Positions 47,653-60,462 of a stretch of DNA of 64,000 bases are shown here, one piece after another. The notes under the pieces are model-generated. The model worked only from the letters and a program-made list of their open reading frames with translations, searched no databases and was not told the DNA's origin. The stretch's first letter is position 1, and each line of letters begins with the position of its first letter. Made by a program: the position numbers and the translations under genes. Origin of the DNA: Cudoniella acicularis (Eukaryota > Ascomycota > Leotiomycetes > Helotiales > Helotiaceae); assembly GCA_013054445.1 (NCBI GenBank), contig JAAMPI010000029.1, positions 27,646 to 91,645 of the forward strand. The letters are read 5' to 3'.

Positions 47653-47912
47653 GTCTTTTATGAAGATGGGCATGCTCTATGCTATATTTTGTTTCTCAAC
47701 TGGCGTCTTCTTGATGAGAAGGGAAGAGAAGTCCTAACCTTCAGAGCTTGGACAAGGAGGTATGGCATGTGAAAAGTGGGGTCATACCCCGAACTCCGTG
47801 ATTGCGGAGTAAGCCAAGATAACTTATTTTCATCCTCCTTCACGTCTCTCTTACTAGAAGAAAAGTGAGATCATCTTATAAATTCTACTAACAGAGGAAG
47901 TAATTAGACAAA

Positions 47913-48854
47913 ATGGGCTTTGATGCTGAAACTCCACGATTGTGGCTTGAACGAGTCAGTGAGAAGCACTTGCAAGACTTTCATGAGATATGGTCATCGG
48001 AGGAAACTATGATTTGGTCGTGAGTTCTCAAATTTTTATTTTATAATGTGTTTTCTGTCATTGGTTGTTTTTATTGCATGTCGCGTCAAGTGACTGGTCT
48101 GCAAGATGGGGTTTCAAATCGGTTTATTAAAATTTGCCGTAATTGCAAAATTATTTACACACTTTCGTACGCCTCAAGCTGAGCCAGGTCCTACCCCACC
48201 TGAGTTTCTACCCAAAAAGCTGCCCTCATCAACGCTCCAATTTGACTCCCTCCGCAACAAAACTTGACACATGATTTAACTCTTAACCCCACCCACAGCC
48301 TCCGCGCGCCCATGAAAACCCTCACCGACTCCCAAACCTGGCTTCAACAATCCTTCACCGCCGTCAACCCACACATCGACAAATACGCCATCCTACTCCG
48401 TCCCTCTTTCCCATCTTCTCTTTCACCAGAAGCAGAAACAGAAACCCCACCAAAAATGATAGGCCTCATCGGCACCATCGGAATAGGCACAGAAATGGTT
48501 TATATGCTGCATCATTCTTACTGGATAAAAGGGTATATGAGTGAAGCTATGGCTGCTTTTGTTGGTTCGGAAGGCTTATTTTGGAAGCTTGAGAGTTCGT
48601 CCCTTTTCTTTTTTCCATCCCTGATTTGGAGAGGGGAGGTGATAATAGAAATAGATCGCAAGCACATCAATTCGCTAGTAGCGAATATCGATACGGAAAA
48701 TTTGGGAAGTATCAAGACGATACAGAAGGTTGGTGGGAGAGAGGGTGAGACGAGATTCAAGTGTTATGGGTTGGGCAGGGATAAAAGTCCTCATGGGGTG
48801 GTGCCAGAGGATAAATTAAGGGATTTGGTTCCTTGGTATGTGGATAGACCGTGA
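47913..48854 (+). CDS. GNAT-family N-acetyltransferase, copy 2
   Basis: A tandem paralogue of copy 1 with the same architecture. Exons 47913-48019, 48299-48594 and 48655-48854 give 200 residues. The start MGFDAETPRLWLERVSEKHL parallels copy 1. Motif A reads HHSYWIKGYMSEAMAAF, so the first Gly of the WGKG loop is Ile here. The second half is VANIDTENLGSIKTIQKVGG. The first intron is long (279 nt) and lies exactly where copy 1 has its first intron. The second intron is 60 nt and free of stops, so reading through would add 20 residues in frame. Activity is uncertain because of the altered loop. Confidence 0.72.
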
Positions 48855-49356
48855 GTAGGATAATCAAGAAATATTACTTAGGAAGTGAAGTACATCATGT
48901 GTAAGACCGAGAATTAAGGTCTTTAGATAAAAAGGATAGAGAATTGATTAAAGAAGAAGAGAACTAGATCTCTTAAGAGGAGGCCTCTTATATAGGAAAG
49001 TAGTACTTTTAAAGCTAGACCTAGCGAAGATATAAACTGTATACACAGTGTAATATATCACTGATATCGAGGTACAGTTATAAGTGGGGCTTCGTCCAAC
49101 ATCATGACTTAAAAATTAGAAAAAGGTGACATGAGTATGAAGAAGACATTTAGGAGAGAGGGAGACTTAAGAAAGAGAGGGGAGCGGGAACTGTGACGTC
49201 GACGTGACGGCAGCCATGATAGATTCCGTGCATAGAGCGCTCTTTGAGAAGCAATTGAGCATAATCATCAGTTAAGAGATGTCTACGCATGTCTACCTAC
49301 GCATATCCAAAAAAAAAAATTGCCGCCCTTCACACTTTACCAGTTCCAAAAAAGGT
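48855..49356. other. AT-rich intergenic region
   Basis: No gene. 48890-49080 is rich in TA/AG words and poor in C, resembling mutated repeat DNA. An A-run lies at about 49310-49319. Confidence 0.4.
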
Positions 49357-51028
49357 TCAGGGAAACCAATGCCCTCCTTGTGTTCGACAAGGCCATTTGC
49401 CCAAACAAATTCAACAAAACTCGTACCTACACCCAACTTCTAAATGTTAGTATGAACCTCATCCCCCAAATCCGAAAGCACTTACGACTCTCACATATCA
49501 AGTGATTACACCCTGTAGTTTTCTGCACATGAATCCCGCATTTTGGACACTTCTTGCACCTTTTCTCAAGATACTCACGAGATTGACTATTGGCGTCGTC
49601 TTGGATACGGTGGCGGGCATCGCATTCTTCGCAAAACTCGTTGTGGTACCAAGGGAGGCCATGCCGAATGCAGGTAAGGAATCCACAGGCGTGGCATTCA
49701 ATTAAAGGGCTGAAGTTGTCGTCGTGAAATTGGCCTGATTGACACGTGGAAGAGAGGCACTCGTGGTATTCGGGATGGGCTTTCAAAGTCTTTTGTAATT
49801 CCCGTTCGAGGTAGTTAGAAAATAGTTAGTGAAAATAGTGGTTTGGGAAATTGGGCAAAAGGCTACTAACCGATCGAATACGGGTCGATTAACCCATTTT
49901 CGAATATTTGTAACATCTAGAGTTATTGAGCATAAGGGGCAGGTCAAATCAAGGTTTTCGTCTAAGGCCCCTTGTCAGGCACTCTAGACAGACGTTTGGC
50001 TCGTGATTGCATGTCGATGTGATTCGAGATTGAGCAATTATTTCAAGAGCTCGTCTCTCCAGGCAAACTTCGCACTCTCTCTGAAAGGTTCTCTCATAGG
50101 CCTCAACGCTTGCGACGAGGTCCTTTTTGATGTTGGGATCACTATGCTTGGTTTTTCTGAAGTTCAAGAAGTCCTCAGGGTTGAAGTACTTCTTATGGAT
50201 GGCTATTTTATCGTTGTTCCACTCAGTCAGAGAGTAAGTATAATCCAGGAGATCTCGCTTGACCAGTCCAAGAAAGCGCTGTATATTGACCGGACTTCGA
50301 ATGGATTCAAATGCTATTTTCGAGGATTCCTCCAAATTCTTGTAGTAAGTAGCGGATATTAGCCTCTCTAGTCTAAGAAGGCCAACCCAACAATACAAAG
50401 TATCGTTCACGTTTCGATAGCTTAGATAAGGATAATATCCAGCCGCTTCAAAGATCATTCTAAGTAGTATTTGATAGTGGGTGTGCCAGCTCTCACGAAT
50501 ATGTCTAAAGACTTTGAAAGAAATCTCCTCATGGATATGGTTATCTATATGCCGTGGTATAGGACTCTTACCTAATAATTCGCGTTCTTTGATCTGCTGG
50601 TATTTGCTATACATGAATAGTATATGCCAGATAGCTGCTCCGGACGTGATTTCGGGTGCAGCAAATGCCTTGAGATATGTACTCAGATGGGTCATACTAC
50701 GTGTTGGGTCACCGTTTTGCTCGTTGATCTCATTCGCCAGAAGTGTCAGATCCTCAGCCTCCCCAGGGCATACTTTGTCGATGAGGGACTTAATTTTCAA
50801 CCAGTACGTGCTTTTCGAATCATTGTGATGTTCGTTGTCCTCGTTAGTTTGGCAATACTCGAACTCCACGGAGGAGAGGATGTAGTCTGGAGTTTCACAG
50901 CCGACTGTGCCAGCCCTGCAGAGACAGTACATTCCGTATCGTGTATGTTCACTGTAAGTCCGCCCGAAAAGTCTCTCATTACTAAGCTGGTCAAACTGCC
51001 TATATAACGCCGAGGTGATGGATCCCAT
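49357..51028 (-). pseudogene. RBR (RING-IBR-RING) ubiquitin ligase, disrupted
   Basis: RBR ligases take ubiquitin from an E2 onto a RING2 Cys, then to substrate. The likely start is MGSITSALYRQ at 51028. An uncharacterised N-terminal region of about 340 residues is followed by RING1 (CEVCLERR, TCNHEPNVCLECL, TCPLC), IBR (CLSSTCQSG, ECHACGFLTCIRHGLPWYHN) and RING2 (CPKCGIHVQKTTGCNHLIC). Two lesions: a one-base frame shift in the C run at 49968-49971 (four where three would keep frame) between RING1 halves, and a TGA (49413-49411) where RING2 normally has Trp after EFC; the frame then continues ICLGKWP. An intron lies between RING1 and IBR, with borders uncertain, and one at 49485-49440. The first lesion could be a sequencing error. 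Confidence 0.65.
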
Positions 51029-51641
51029 TGTAGGAAATAATGCAATGTGCAAAGTTGGAGTTGTCGACGCTGTTATCGAAGCTGTTGTCGAAGAGATTTG
51101 AGAAAATGCGACTAACATCGAGGATTTAAAGGTTTAAAGGGGTTATAGATTGTAGGCTTGCTTCGAGAACTTACCCGATATAGTGATAGAAACTCACTGT
51201 GCAGTGTCACAGTTTCCATTGTCTCTCATTATTTGAACATGGGTTTCCCGGAGGTTCTCCTCTCAAAACTTGGAGGCGAGACTCCTTCCGTGTTGGTGTC
51301 AAACAACTATGTCACCTTTGACCTCTCTTTAAGATTGAAAACCTACACCCATCCCCATACTTTGAGAGGATTGGAGTAATGATACAATGAGCGTTGAGAG
51401 CAAACTAGAATGATTGTGAAAAATAGAACTGTTCACATTGGGGCTAGATCTGTTCCAAAAATGCCGAGACTTCTCGCTGCTTGCGAAGAAAAGCTCTCGT
51501 ATTTAAACCGAATTCTCTGATTCAAGCCCTTCTTCTTTGAAGTTTAGGACAGTGTTGCAGCGGCCCTTTGATGATCCCGGTCCCCATATGTTACAAAATG
51601 CCCCTGACGCCGTCGCTGATGCAAACAAAAATAGCAAGAAA
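51029..51641. other. Intergenic region between RBR gene and MTC5
   Basis: It contains the upstream region of the RBR gene and the 3' UTR of MTC5. Short frames only; no gene or repeat seen. Confidence 0.45.
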
Positions 51642-54600
51642 CTAAAAAATCTGCTCTTTCCTCAGGCTACTTGCCCGTTTTTTCCCGCTTGACATGCCCC
51701 AGTCGCCATGTTTGACCCGGCCGAACTTTTTAGTTATAGTTGTAGAATAGCCCATTCCAAGCCCGCCGCCAGGGACACTTAGATTATCCCACTCGCTTTT
51801 CTCCTCCCCGTGCCAATCGGTCAGCGGTTCGTTGCCATGTTCCGCAAAATCCTTTGCATCTAACAACCTCATTTGTTCAATGGCACTCGTTAACACTTCC
51901 CAGGATTCCACCAACCCGGCGCTTGCCTTGTTCTCACAGTCGCAGCCGCATGCGCCAGGACAATCAACGCCACCAGACAAGTGGTATTCTTCAAGACAAT
52001 GCTGATGAGTCGCGCACCCGCATGATAGACAAGGCGGAAACAATGCACTTATCGGCTCCACACAAATCGTGCAGCGAAGCTGTCTTTGAATTGTTTTGCA
52101 ACGCTCACAGCGACCGACAGCACCGCCTCCAATATTTGAGCTCAGGGGCTGAAGACGTGACTCGTGTTTGAGACAATAGCCTGTAATATCGAGTCCCTGT
52201 TCTATCGGTGTTACAGTGTGGATGTGGTCTCTCTTGCCCAAAAACATTGGAGATGGAGGCTCGGGCTCGTGATTTGACGTGTGTGTATGGTTTGAAAGGA
52301 GCGATGCAGCAAAAGATTTGTTGTCTGGAATATCCATCTCAAAGATCTCTTTAAGTCCGTTGAACTTAAGCACTTCAAGTCGAGGTAATGGCTGACGCCA
52401 CAGGTATAGGAGTTCTGCATACGTGCGCCGATAGCTGCTGTACATAAGAGAGTGGCCAGTGTCGAGTAAACCAGTGCTTATACAGCCTTCATCATCGAAA
52501 GCACTCTGGTTCTCCATTTTTAAACTGATATCTGTACAAACTGTTGGCTTCCAATTATCTTTCGCATTCTCGTCGTCGGATAACGATGATCTACCGGAAA
52601 TGGTTTGCTCCTTTACGCTGCCAAGCACCGTCGTGTTTCCCCAGGTGATAGCGCTTGGGGCGAGGGAACTCAACATATTTTCCACCGGACTTGGGCGTTT
52701 TCGGCCTGGAGGTGGGTTGGGCGGTGATGAGGATGATGTGATGGAAAATGGCCGAGCGAAGCTTGCAGCAAAAGTAGACGCGAGGCCTGAGTTTGCCCGG
52801 CGAACGCTGCGAGGATTATCGGGAGATGTAGAAAGGCTTTGTGTGTGTTGAATAAGGTGTTCTTGGCTTCCTCGATTTGATCTCAACGGTGGAGTCTCTC
52901 CGCAAGAGTATGACGCAGAAGCAGGATCACTACCCCATGCCCCATTAGAAGAACCTACAGAACCATACAAACCCGATGGAGTCTGGGCGAGCTTAGGCGT
53001 TGACACTACAGAGTTTATAGGTGTCTTCAGATATTTGCTCCAAGCAGCGGCATCAGTGGGGAAGTAGTCCAATGAGAACGCTGGTGTTTTCATCGAGAGG
53101 GGCGTTTGAGGCTGAGTCATATGTGCATCTGAATTGAAGACAGCATCTTTAGACTTCGGTTCGTTGAATATGCATGATAGCATAGCTAGCATTTGTACGT
53201 CCGCGAGCTGCTCAAAATGGGCAAATAAATCAGTGATCAGTTGTTTTGCGAGTGGGTTGTGGCCCCATTTTACCCGGCCTGAAAGACTTGTCCTTCGGCC
53301 ATGTATGTCATATGACACATCGACTCCGCTGTCAGAGCCACTGTCTCTGCGGTGACGTTTCAAAGCGTCCCTTGCGACTACAAGGATTGGCTCGTCTCGA
53401 TGAGACTGGTCGAGGACCTCAAGGGGGACCTCGTTGTGCAACAACATTGCAGCGTATCTCCAAACATCGGCAAGATCTCTGAAGCCGTACTTTTCGGCAA
53501 CAACGGCATTGTGTTCACAGACATCGGGACCATCTCCAAAAATGGCATACTCCTGTGCGAGCACAATTTTCGAGGGGAGGTGATCTGAGATGTCATGAAC
53601 GGACACTATATTCTTTGGCTTGGATGTTCGGCTCTTGCCATTAATTCCCGTACCGGTGCCAGTCCCCGTTCCAGTACCCGCTGCACTGGATTTTTGTGAA
53701 AGAATAGTTGGAGAACCTTTCGCCCAGGGCTTACGGCCAGACCTGCGGAAATAATCAGACATGGGGAATCGAGCGACACGGAAGTGCGACGAATCCGAGT
53801 CACTAGATGAGGACAGATCGGAGTCGTCCGAGACATCAGAGTCTGTCTTGCTTTCGGAGGCAAGAGACATTGTTTTCATCCGAGGCACAGGAGAGCTGTT
53901 ATTATTCAAGCGACCAAATGTTTCAAAGCTTGGCTCGCCTCTTGAACGGGCGTTGCTCTTCGCTACGAGAGTTTCCAGCAGCGACTTGACTTTGTCCTCC
54001 TTTGGAGGAAAGAAACATACAAGCTTCCCTAATGGTGAGAATCGTGCCCCACATAATCGCGGTAGAGGTACATTGGCATTGCGGTTCATCGGGGTCAGCA
54101 TATCCCCTGTGGCACTGGAATCTAATTCCTGCGACATCATAGCTGATGCCCCCGCCGGAATATCCCCATCTTCGTCATCACTTGAGCTTTCATCGGCAAG
54201 AGCGCCCAGGTCATCATCGATATCCCCCACGTCTTTGAAGAATGTTGTGCTTGTTTCAAGGTCAACTTCGCCTAAGAGGTAGCAGAGAGTAGCTTCAAGG
54301 CAGCCTTGTCTGCGGGATACGAAACCCGATGCAATTTGTTGGACCTCTCGTTTCAACTTGTGATGGACATCGTCAGGCATGAGTATTGTCTTTCCCAAGG
54401 TAAATGTAGGTGCTTTCGTCTCGGGATACTGGTCTGGAAAAACAATAGTAACTTTGATATAAATGGCATTGCCATCTTCTCCCCAAGGCCCGTTCATAGA
54501 TGCAACAACAATTCGCTTGTCCATGTTAACATCATCAAAGGTAATTTTAGGGAGCTGCTCATGGATCCGGATGATTTCATCATGAAGACTTTCCGGGGAA

Positions 54601-56117
54601 TCCCATTCCCTGTCGTCCTCAAAATCAGGGCTTAAGAGAGAGAATCTTCTCGAATTTGGCCGACGTTGTGCACCTCTATTATCTTGCTTGGTAAACTTTA
54701 TACCACTCATCCACCCAATCTGCTTTTGGTTCTGGTCATCGGCTTTCGAAGGCTTTTCCTTTCCTGTTATTGCAGGAGCTCGAACGATCATATGAGTTCG
54801 AATATTGCGAGACAAAGTCATCTTTTTCATACCTGCGCTTAAAGCACTGACTTTCAGCCCCGCGCTTCCCGGTCGTTGATTTTTGGTGATGACATTCTTT
54901 TTCTCGGTTGAAACATTATCAAGAGTTCGGAAAGTTTTATAGACGGCGCCCTTCCGTGTAACATTTAACCGCTTGTGGATTTGAGTCCCTTTTACGTAGC
55001 CGACCTTTTCAAGGATTTTTGGGTCGACATGTTGGAGACGTAGTTGATTATCTTCGCCCCAGGAAACCAATTGAAATTCCCGATCATCAACTCCATCATC
55101 TGTAATGTTACCCCGGCTTCTCCATAGGAATTCTTTCACTTTGTGGTTGCCATGTCCTGGGAATGTAGCAACGGTTGTTGTAGTGCTGTCCCTGTCGGTC
55201 TCTCCATGCATTCTGCGTTCGTAGAGGTGTAGGTCTCCAGGAGTGTCTTGTGGCATGGCCAAAAGACCCCAACCAAACGGAGTATGACGAGCCCGCCAGA
55301 CCGGGAAGTCAGTTCGGATGATACGTTCAGGCTCGTCCAACTCATTTTCATAGTTCCAAAATTTGATACTTTTGTCCAGAGAGCAAGTCACAATTCCCGT
55401 AGATCTGGTCCGATTCCAGTCCACCCCATAAATTTTTGACTCATGGGCATTAATAGATCTCATAGGAGCTGCCCCTTTTCGGTCATCCCAAATCCTTAGC
55501 CAGCGATCGTGGGAGGAGGCTAGGATATGAGAGTCCTGCCGATTATATTTGACTTGCGTCGCCCCAGCAAACCAATCACAGAATGTAAGAACCGGTTGCC
55601 TTGGTCGACGCAGATCCCAACAATGAACATATCCATCCACTGCGCACGTTGCAAGCATGTCTGGGTGATGCGCTGAAAAGTTGATATCCGTAATAGCTCG
55701 TGTATGCCCGTGAAGTGTATGTTCTATCGCGCCTTGAGAAGTATCTTCGTGCATATTCAAGTTCCATACCAACGCCTTCTGGTTTGCAGTGCTAACCACC
55801 CAGTAATCACGCGCAGCAAACGGAGACCATTGGACATCGGCCACGAGCCACGGGAGGCCATGTCGAAGATGTCGAGGTGGATTGAGGGGTGAGTCGAGAT
55901 CAATTATATCGAGGCCGTCGGTTCTACAAAGTGCTATTAGTCATGTTGGTAGAGCTAGATGGATTGTGACGAACGATGCTAGAGCAATATCTCTCCCTGA
56001 AGGAGATATTGTGGCAGATCCAACTTTGCGATCCACATGGATTGACACATCTGCCTCAAATGTGGTGCTATCATAGGCAGATTTGATCGTCTTTCCTTTT
56101 CGCGACTCTTCCATCAT
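51642..56117 (-). CDS. MTC5: WD-repeat protein MTC5/SEA3 (WDR59, GATOR2/SEACAT subunit)
   Basis: A subunit of the vacuolar-membrane SEA complex (GATOR2-like SEACAT) that relieves GATOR1/SEACIT inhibition of TORC1. Exons 56117-55975 and 55923-51642 give 1474 residues. Order of domains: an N-terminal beta-propeller with WD repeats (HGHTRAITDINFSAHHPDML, VDGYVHCWDL, CSLDKSIKFWNYE; about residues 75-350), an RWD domain (about 490-600, with IVFPDQYPETKAPTFTLG), a long Ser-rich linker containing a Gly-Thr dipeptide repeat, and a C-terminal RING-like zinc finger (about 1310-1375: CERCKTIQRQLRCTIC, then CGCATHQHCLEEY). The start is at the first of two adjacent ATGs. Frame intact over 4.4 kb. Confidence 0.92.
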
Positions 56118-56786
56118 TGTGATCTTTGGAATCTTGCATCATCCTCGAGCTTCAATAGACATGGCTTTCCTGGGTATAAAGTCTTCAAATGCGACTTTCC
56201 CGAGTGCATGGTGGCACGAATTCAAATTGGCATTCTGTGATATAGTGAGGATCGCTCGCAGTGACGCTTGAAATGCCAGGGCAAAAATAGAGAAGAGCAC
56301 CCGGTGATTGTATTGTACGAAGAGAAGAGGTGCAGTTGCGAGTCGGAAGCTAAGCATAAGCTCTTCTTCCCACTCTTAGCGTCGTTCGTGAATCCGGGCG
56401 TGGATCGGAACTTGCCGGCCATTCTCGAAGGCAGAGCCTTGCATCTCTCGAGACAACGACGCCCGGTCTATGATTCCTGGGAGCCGCTGCGAAATCGTGC
56501 AGCACTTCTCCCTTACACCCCAGTGAATTCTTACCTCATCTCGTTCCAGGCCTTTCCCCCTGCTTCCTGCTCTTATCCGAAAACCACTTTCGCTATCAAA
56601 GAGCGTAAGAGCAAGCTAGAGTGGGCAATTCTCCTACAAGTCAATACCTTGCGAAGAGCACCTCCTCAGTCCCTGCTTGCTGCTTTGCAAGCTTCACCGT
56701 CGCAGATTTTGCCTCGGGCCATCTCCCTCGAGTGATCTTCCTCGGCCGAGTAGAGTTTCATTCATAGACAGCGCCCTTTCTCAACC
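56118..56786. promoter_or_regulatory. Divergent region between MTC5 and UBC13
   Basis: 669 bases separate the two start codons and hold both promoters. A 155-codon frame here (56268-56735) has no family resemblance and is probably chance. No clear TATA box. Confidence 0.4.
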
Positions 56787-57409
56787 ATGGCGTTGCCAAA
56801 GCGGATCATCAAAGAAACCGAGAGGTTGATGGCGGAACCGTATGTGTGGCAATTTCCATATTTCAAGACTGTCTGCTGATTTCAATAGTGTTCCAGGCAT
56901 CAGTGCAGTCCCCCATGAGGATAATCTACGGTATTTCGACGTTTCTATCCACGGCCCTTCCCAGTCACCATACGAAGGTCAGAACCTCTCACGATATCCT
57001 GTATGAGCATAATTCTAACATTCTACAAGGAGGAATCTTTAAGTTGGAGCTTTTCCTACCCGATGATTATCCCATGACCCCGCCAAAGATTCGTTTCCTG
57101 ACAAAGATCTACCACCCAAATATCGACAAGCTCGGGCGTATCTGTCTGGACGTCTTAAAGAGTACGTTAGCACTTTCTCTCTTACAAATGCAAAATATCC
57201 TTGGTTTTCTGTGACTAACTGTTCCCTCTGCAGGCAACTGGTCACCTGCCCTCCAAATTCGAACCATCCTACTGTCAATTCAAGCCCTTTTGGGTGCCCC
57301 AAATCCCGACGATCCATTGGCTCCAGAAGTAGCCAAAAGATGGAAGGATGATGAGCAGGCAGCAATTGCGACGGCGAAGGAATGGACACGAACTCATGCG
57401 ATGACTTGA
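56787..57409 (+). CDS. UBC13: Ubiquitin-conjugating enzyme E2 UBC13
   Basis: With Mms2, Ubc13 builds Lys63-linked ubiquitin chains, for example on PCNA in error-free post-replication repair. Exons 56787-56839, 56889-56977, 57030-57161 and 57234-57409 give 149 residues, close to the family length. It starts [18 protein letters not shown]. The UBC core includes [20 protein letters not shown], the HPN motif and the catalytic Cys86 in GRICLDVLK, then [20 protein letters not shown] and [15 protein letters not shown]. All introns are about 50-72 nt and phases close. It is divergent from MTC5. Confidence 0.97.
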
Positions 57410-58628
57410 TTTGGCAACTCGAAGACTATATGATTCACGACTGGTACAACCGAAATCTCGAACCCCTGAACTTTCAGGGCAGCGACGCGGAAATGGAACG
57501 AGATGAGTTTAGAGCATACGGACATGATCTGGTGCACGCGGTGCGTTTTCCTACGGCGCTAGTTTGGCCTGGATTCTTTAGATAGAGATCGAGAATGAGC
57601 GTAAGAACAATCAAGCATCCCTCAACAATTTATAGTTGACATACCGGTGAAGTAAATCTTTACTCTTTATTCAATAAATCGCGTCGCATCAATTATTTGG
57701 GAATGGGAACTCAGATATTGACATGTTTGGTAGATGAAGAGCCAGCCTTGCGCTTAGTTTCTATATTACATAATTTTCTAATATCCACTTTATTTTCAAG
57801 CAAGCTTCGAAAAACTTCCTTGGATCCTGAACTCTAATTTCCTTCAGGCATTGTAGTACAACTGTCTCCCTGAGACAAAATCGACTTACTTATTACACTA
57901 TGAACTGTGTCAGCTTTCTGCAAGCCTGCCATCAAATTTCGAACGTCTGCAGAGACTGCTGCGATTTCATCGATGGCTTATGCGTTACTATTTACTATTT
58001 TATATTGTTGGAGATATATGCTTTACCTCTCGTTAGAAGTGGATTTGCTAAACCTTCGCAGAAAGACTTCCACATCGGCAGAGGCAGGTACCTATCAACT
58101 TCTTGACACCACTTTCTTTTGCTAATTCTGAATCTTTCCGAGAGCAAAATTCGCATCAACTATGAAAATGGGTCGAAATCCTCAAGCGTTCTCTCTGGGT
58201 TCAAATTCTTCGGATTCGATCGTGCCTCTTCCACCACCAGCATATATATTTCTTCGTTCGAAAGCGCTTCGTTTCACTCCTAAACATCCCATTTCTGTCA
58301 AAGGAACACCGTTTGTGGAACTTTTCGAGTCTTGACGGGTCCAGGATCCCCGACAAGAACCATCGAGAACGACAATATATGACAATATATAACATTATCA
58401 GCTTTACGAGACCTGGCAGCCAGTGTTCTCTGGAGATATTGAATATTCCAGGTGTGCCAGGAGCGGACAGATCCAAATAGGTTGCAAGCATTATTTCTCA
58501 GCGACCCGAGCCTCTGTCACCTGTAGGTCTTTGACTTGTGGAGAATAACCCAAGTCCATGAAAACCCATTCTTCCCGCCTTGTTATTGGACCTGCTGAAA
58601 ATCTCCAGCGTGTTACCGTTCTCGTGTC
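57410..58628. other. Gene-free region downstream of UBC13
   Basis: 3' UTR of UBC13, then AT-rich DNA with short frames lacking family resemblance. No gene supported. Confidence 0.4.
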
Positions 58629-59351
58629 ATGTCGTCGCCTGCGTTGTCTTACGATGAGCTCCTAATGCGTCAAATTCTCTACCAATCGGTATGAATTTCA
58701 CTCGACAATACGCTTCGACAATATCTCGCCGTATCGCAGCTCTATTTCCACCGCATAGCTCTGGAAAATGCATCTTGAGAACATACGGGACGTCAAGAGT
58801 GACAACCCATCTCCGAGGTTCAATTCTGGGGTGTTAGTTTGTCCTCGGTAGGCGGAAATCGTCCCAACGCCCAGATCTTAGGTATTAAAGGCTTGATTCC
58901 GAAATACCAATTGAACGGTGGTGGCTGATAGCAAGGGATGCGACTGGACGGCTACCACCTCCAGAATCAAATTGAAAATCCAAGGAGACCTAATGATCCA
59001 TGGTAACCGTCCCTGATCCATCACGCATCACGGCTCATTATCAACATCCGCTCAGAATCTCATGCCATATCAATTCATAAGCGATCCGACCTGTTATTAA
59101 CTTTTTGGCTTAACGAGTAGGCCAGAAATTCTATGCCTTTTCGAAGATTACTTACCATCGATTTTTACATTGATCGACGACACTTGCAATTACTTTGGCA
59201 ATATGGTGAAGCCGCCGAGTTTCTATCCAGAGCTCTAATAACTTGGAAGAGTACTTTTCCAGCGCTTAAAAGGTTAGGCCGGACTGGCGAAATCTTTAAA
59301 TCTTTCCCCTTTCTGAATTCTAATGTTCTTGATCATATGACATTGGCTTGA
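58629..59351 (+). pseudogene. Degenerate F-box-like gene relic
   Basis: It begins with an ATG reading MSSPALSYDELLMRQILYQS. Further protein-like segments appear in changing frames: DNTLRQYLAVSQLYFHRIAL, then EVQFWGVSLSSVGGNRPNAQ, ILGIKGLIPKYQLNGG, and a last frame (59133-59351) with FYIDRRHLQLLWQYGEAAEF. The pattern (YDELL..RQIL near the start, LRQYLAVSQLYFHRIALENA after it) resembles fungal F-box proteins. Stops and frame changes separate the pieces and I could not find introns that reconnect them all. A pseudogene is the simplest reading; a multi-intron gene is the alternative. Confidence 0.35.
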
Positions 59352-60462
59352 TCTTGATTTTTGTTGATAACGTCGACATGGGAGCTCATCCAGCACAAAC
59401 CAAATGTGGCGGTTTCTGAGCATTACGCCCAAAATCGAATAACGTCCGTCCTTTGGCCCAATGGGTTCTCTAGATCGATCGTTCTTTTAACGCCTTTCCC
59501 CCCGCAATCTCCACAGGCCTTACCCCACACCCACAAACCGAGGCTTTGCGCACTTCAAGTTTCAACGCTAAATCTGGGGTCCAATTTTATTTTAACTACC
59601 GTCGCCACTAGCCGATACTCAAGGCAGGTAGGTACCTAGATATTCTTTACTAACAATATAGTTGCATTAACAAGATTGTGTTTAAAAACGCGATCCAAAA
59701 AGCAACTTAGAATGGAATTTTCCTACAAACCTTTACCTTCTGTTCCACAGAGATTAAGCGCCGAGGTAAGGGTCAAGAATGTCGCCCCAGTGCCATGTCT
59801 CACAACGTTGTGGTGATTGGAATCTGTTGAATACAGTATCTTGCATGAAACCCGGCTCGGCCATGTGCGCGACTCGTGAGGTCGTGCCCCCTTCCCCGCA
59901 TTCAAAAAAACCGGGGACTTTCCATCATTGGAAAAGAGCCAGGGTTTCCCGGGTCTCGATTAGTACCCCGCGATACAAAATCTCGAAAAATGGGAATTTA
60001 CCTCGGTCGCGCTGCCGAAAGGGTTGCACCAATTTGGACTTTTTCCAGTCACAATTCGACGTGTCTAAGAGACATCAGATGGAGACTAGACCCTTGCTTC
60101 ATCTCGCCCAGCCTTTTCCCACTTCGTTAGATTAACGTATAAGAACAGCCATATTTTGCTTCGAAAACTCGATATCTCGGTGAATCAGCAATTGCAGGTC
60201 GCTTATACTTCAGCTTCCTCATTCAGTTCCCCCCGCTCCTTGTCTTTGCAGAAGTGTGGTACTACAAGGTACAAGGGTTCAACAAAAGCGGATCTCTTTC
60301 AGACTACATATTAAAAGTACTTACCTTGCTTAACTTTTCGCCGATATCCTTCGCTTATCTCTCAATCTCTCTTCCATCCTACTCTCACCTTCGACTGGTC
60401 GGCTTTCAACAAAAACAAGCCATCCCTTGAGTGCGTTCAGAACTCCATCAATCGCCAACAAG
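59352..60462. other. Intergenic region upstream of the efflux pump
   Basis: No supported gene; includes the promoter of the MFS pump at 60463. The last 100 bases are C/A-rich leader. Reading frames near 59780-60130 on two registers are probably chance. Confidence 0.4.

Noticed and set aside
49320..49505. Plus-strand frame overlapping the RBR 3' end
   Set aside because: Short and antisense to the RING2 exon; no family similarity.
53761..54282. 173-codon plus-strand frame inside MTC5
   Set aside because: Antisense to the low-complexity acidic/Ser-rich linker; composition explains the open frame.
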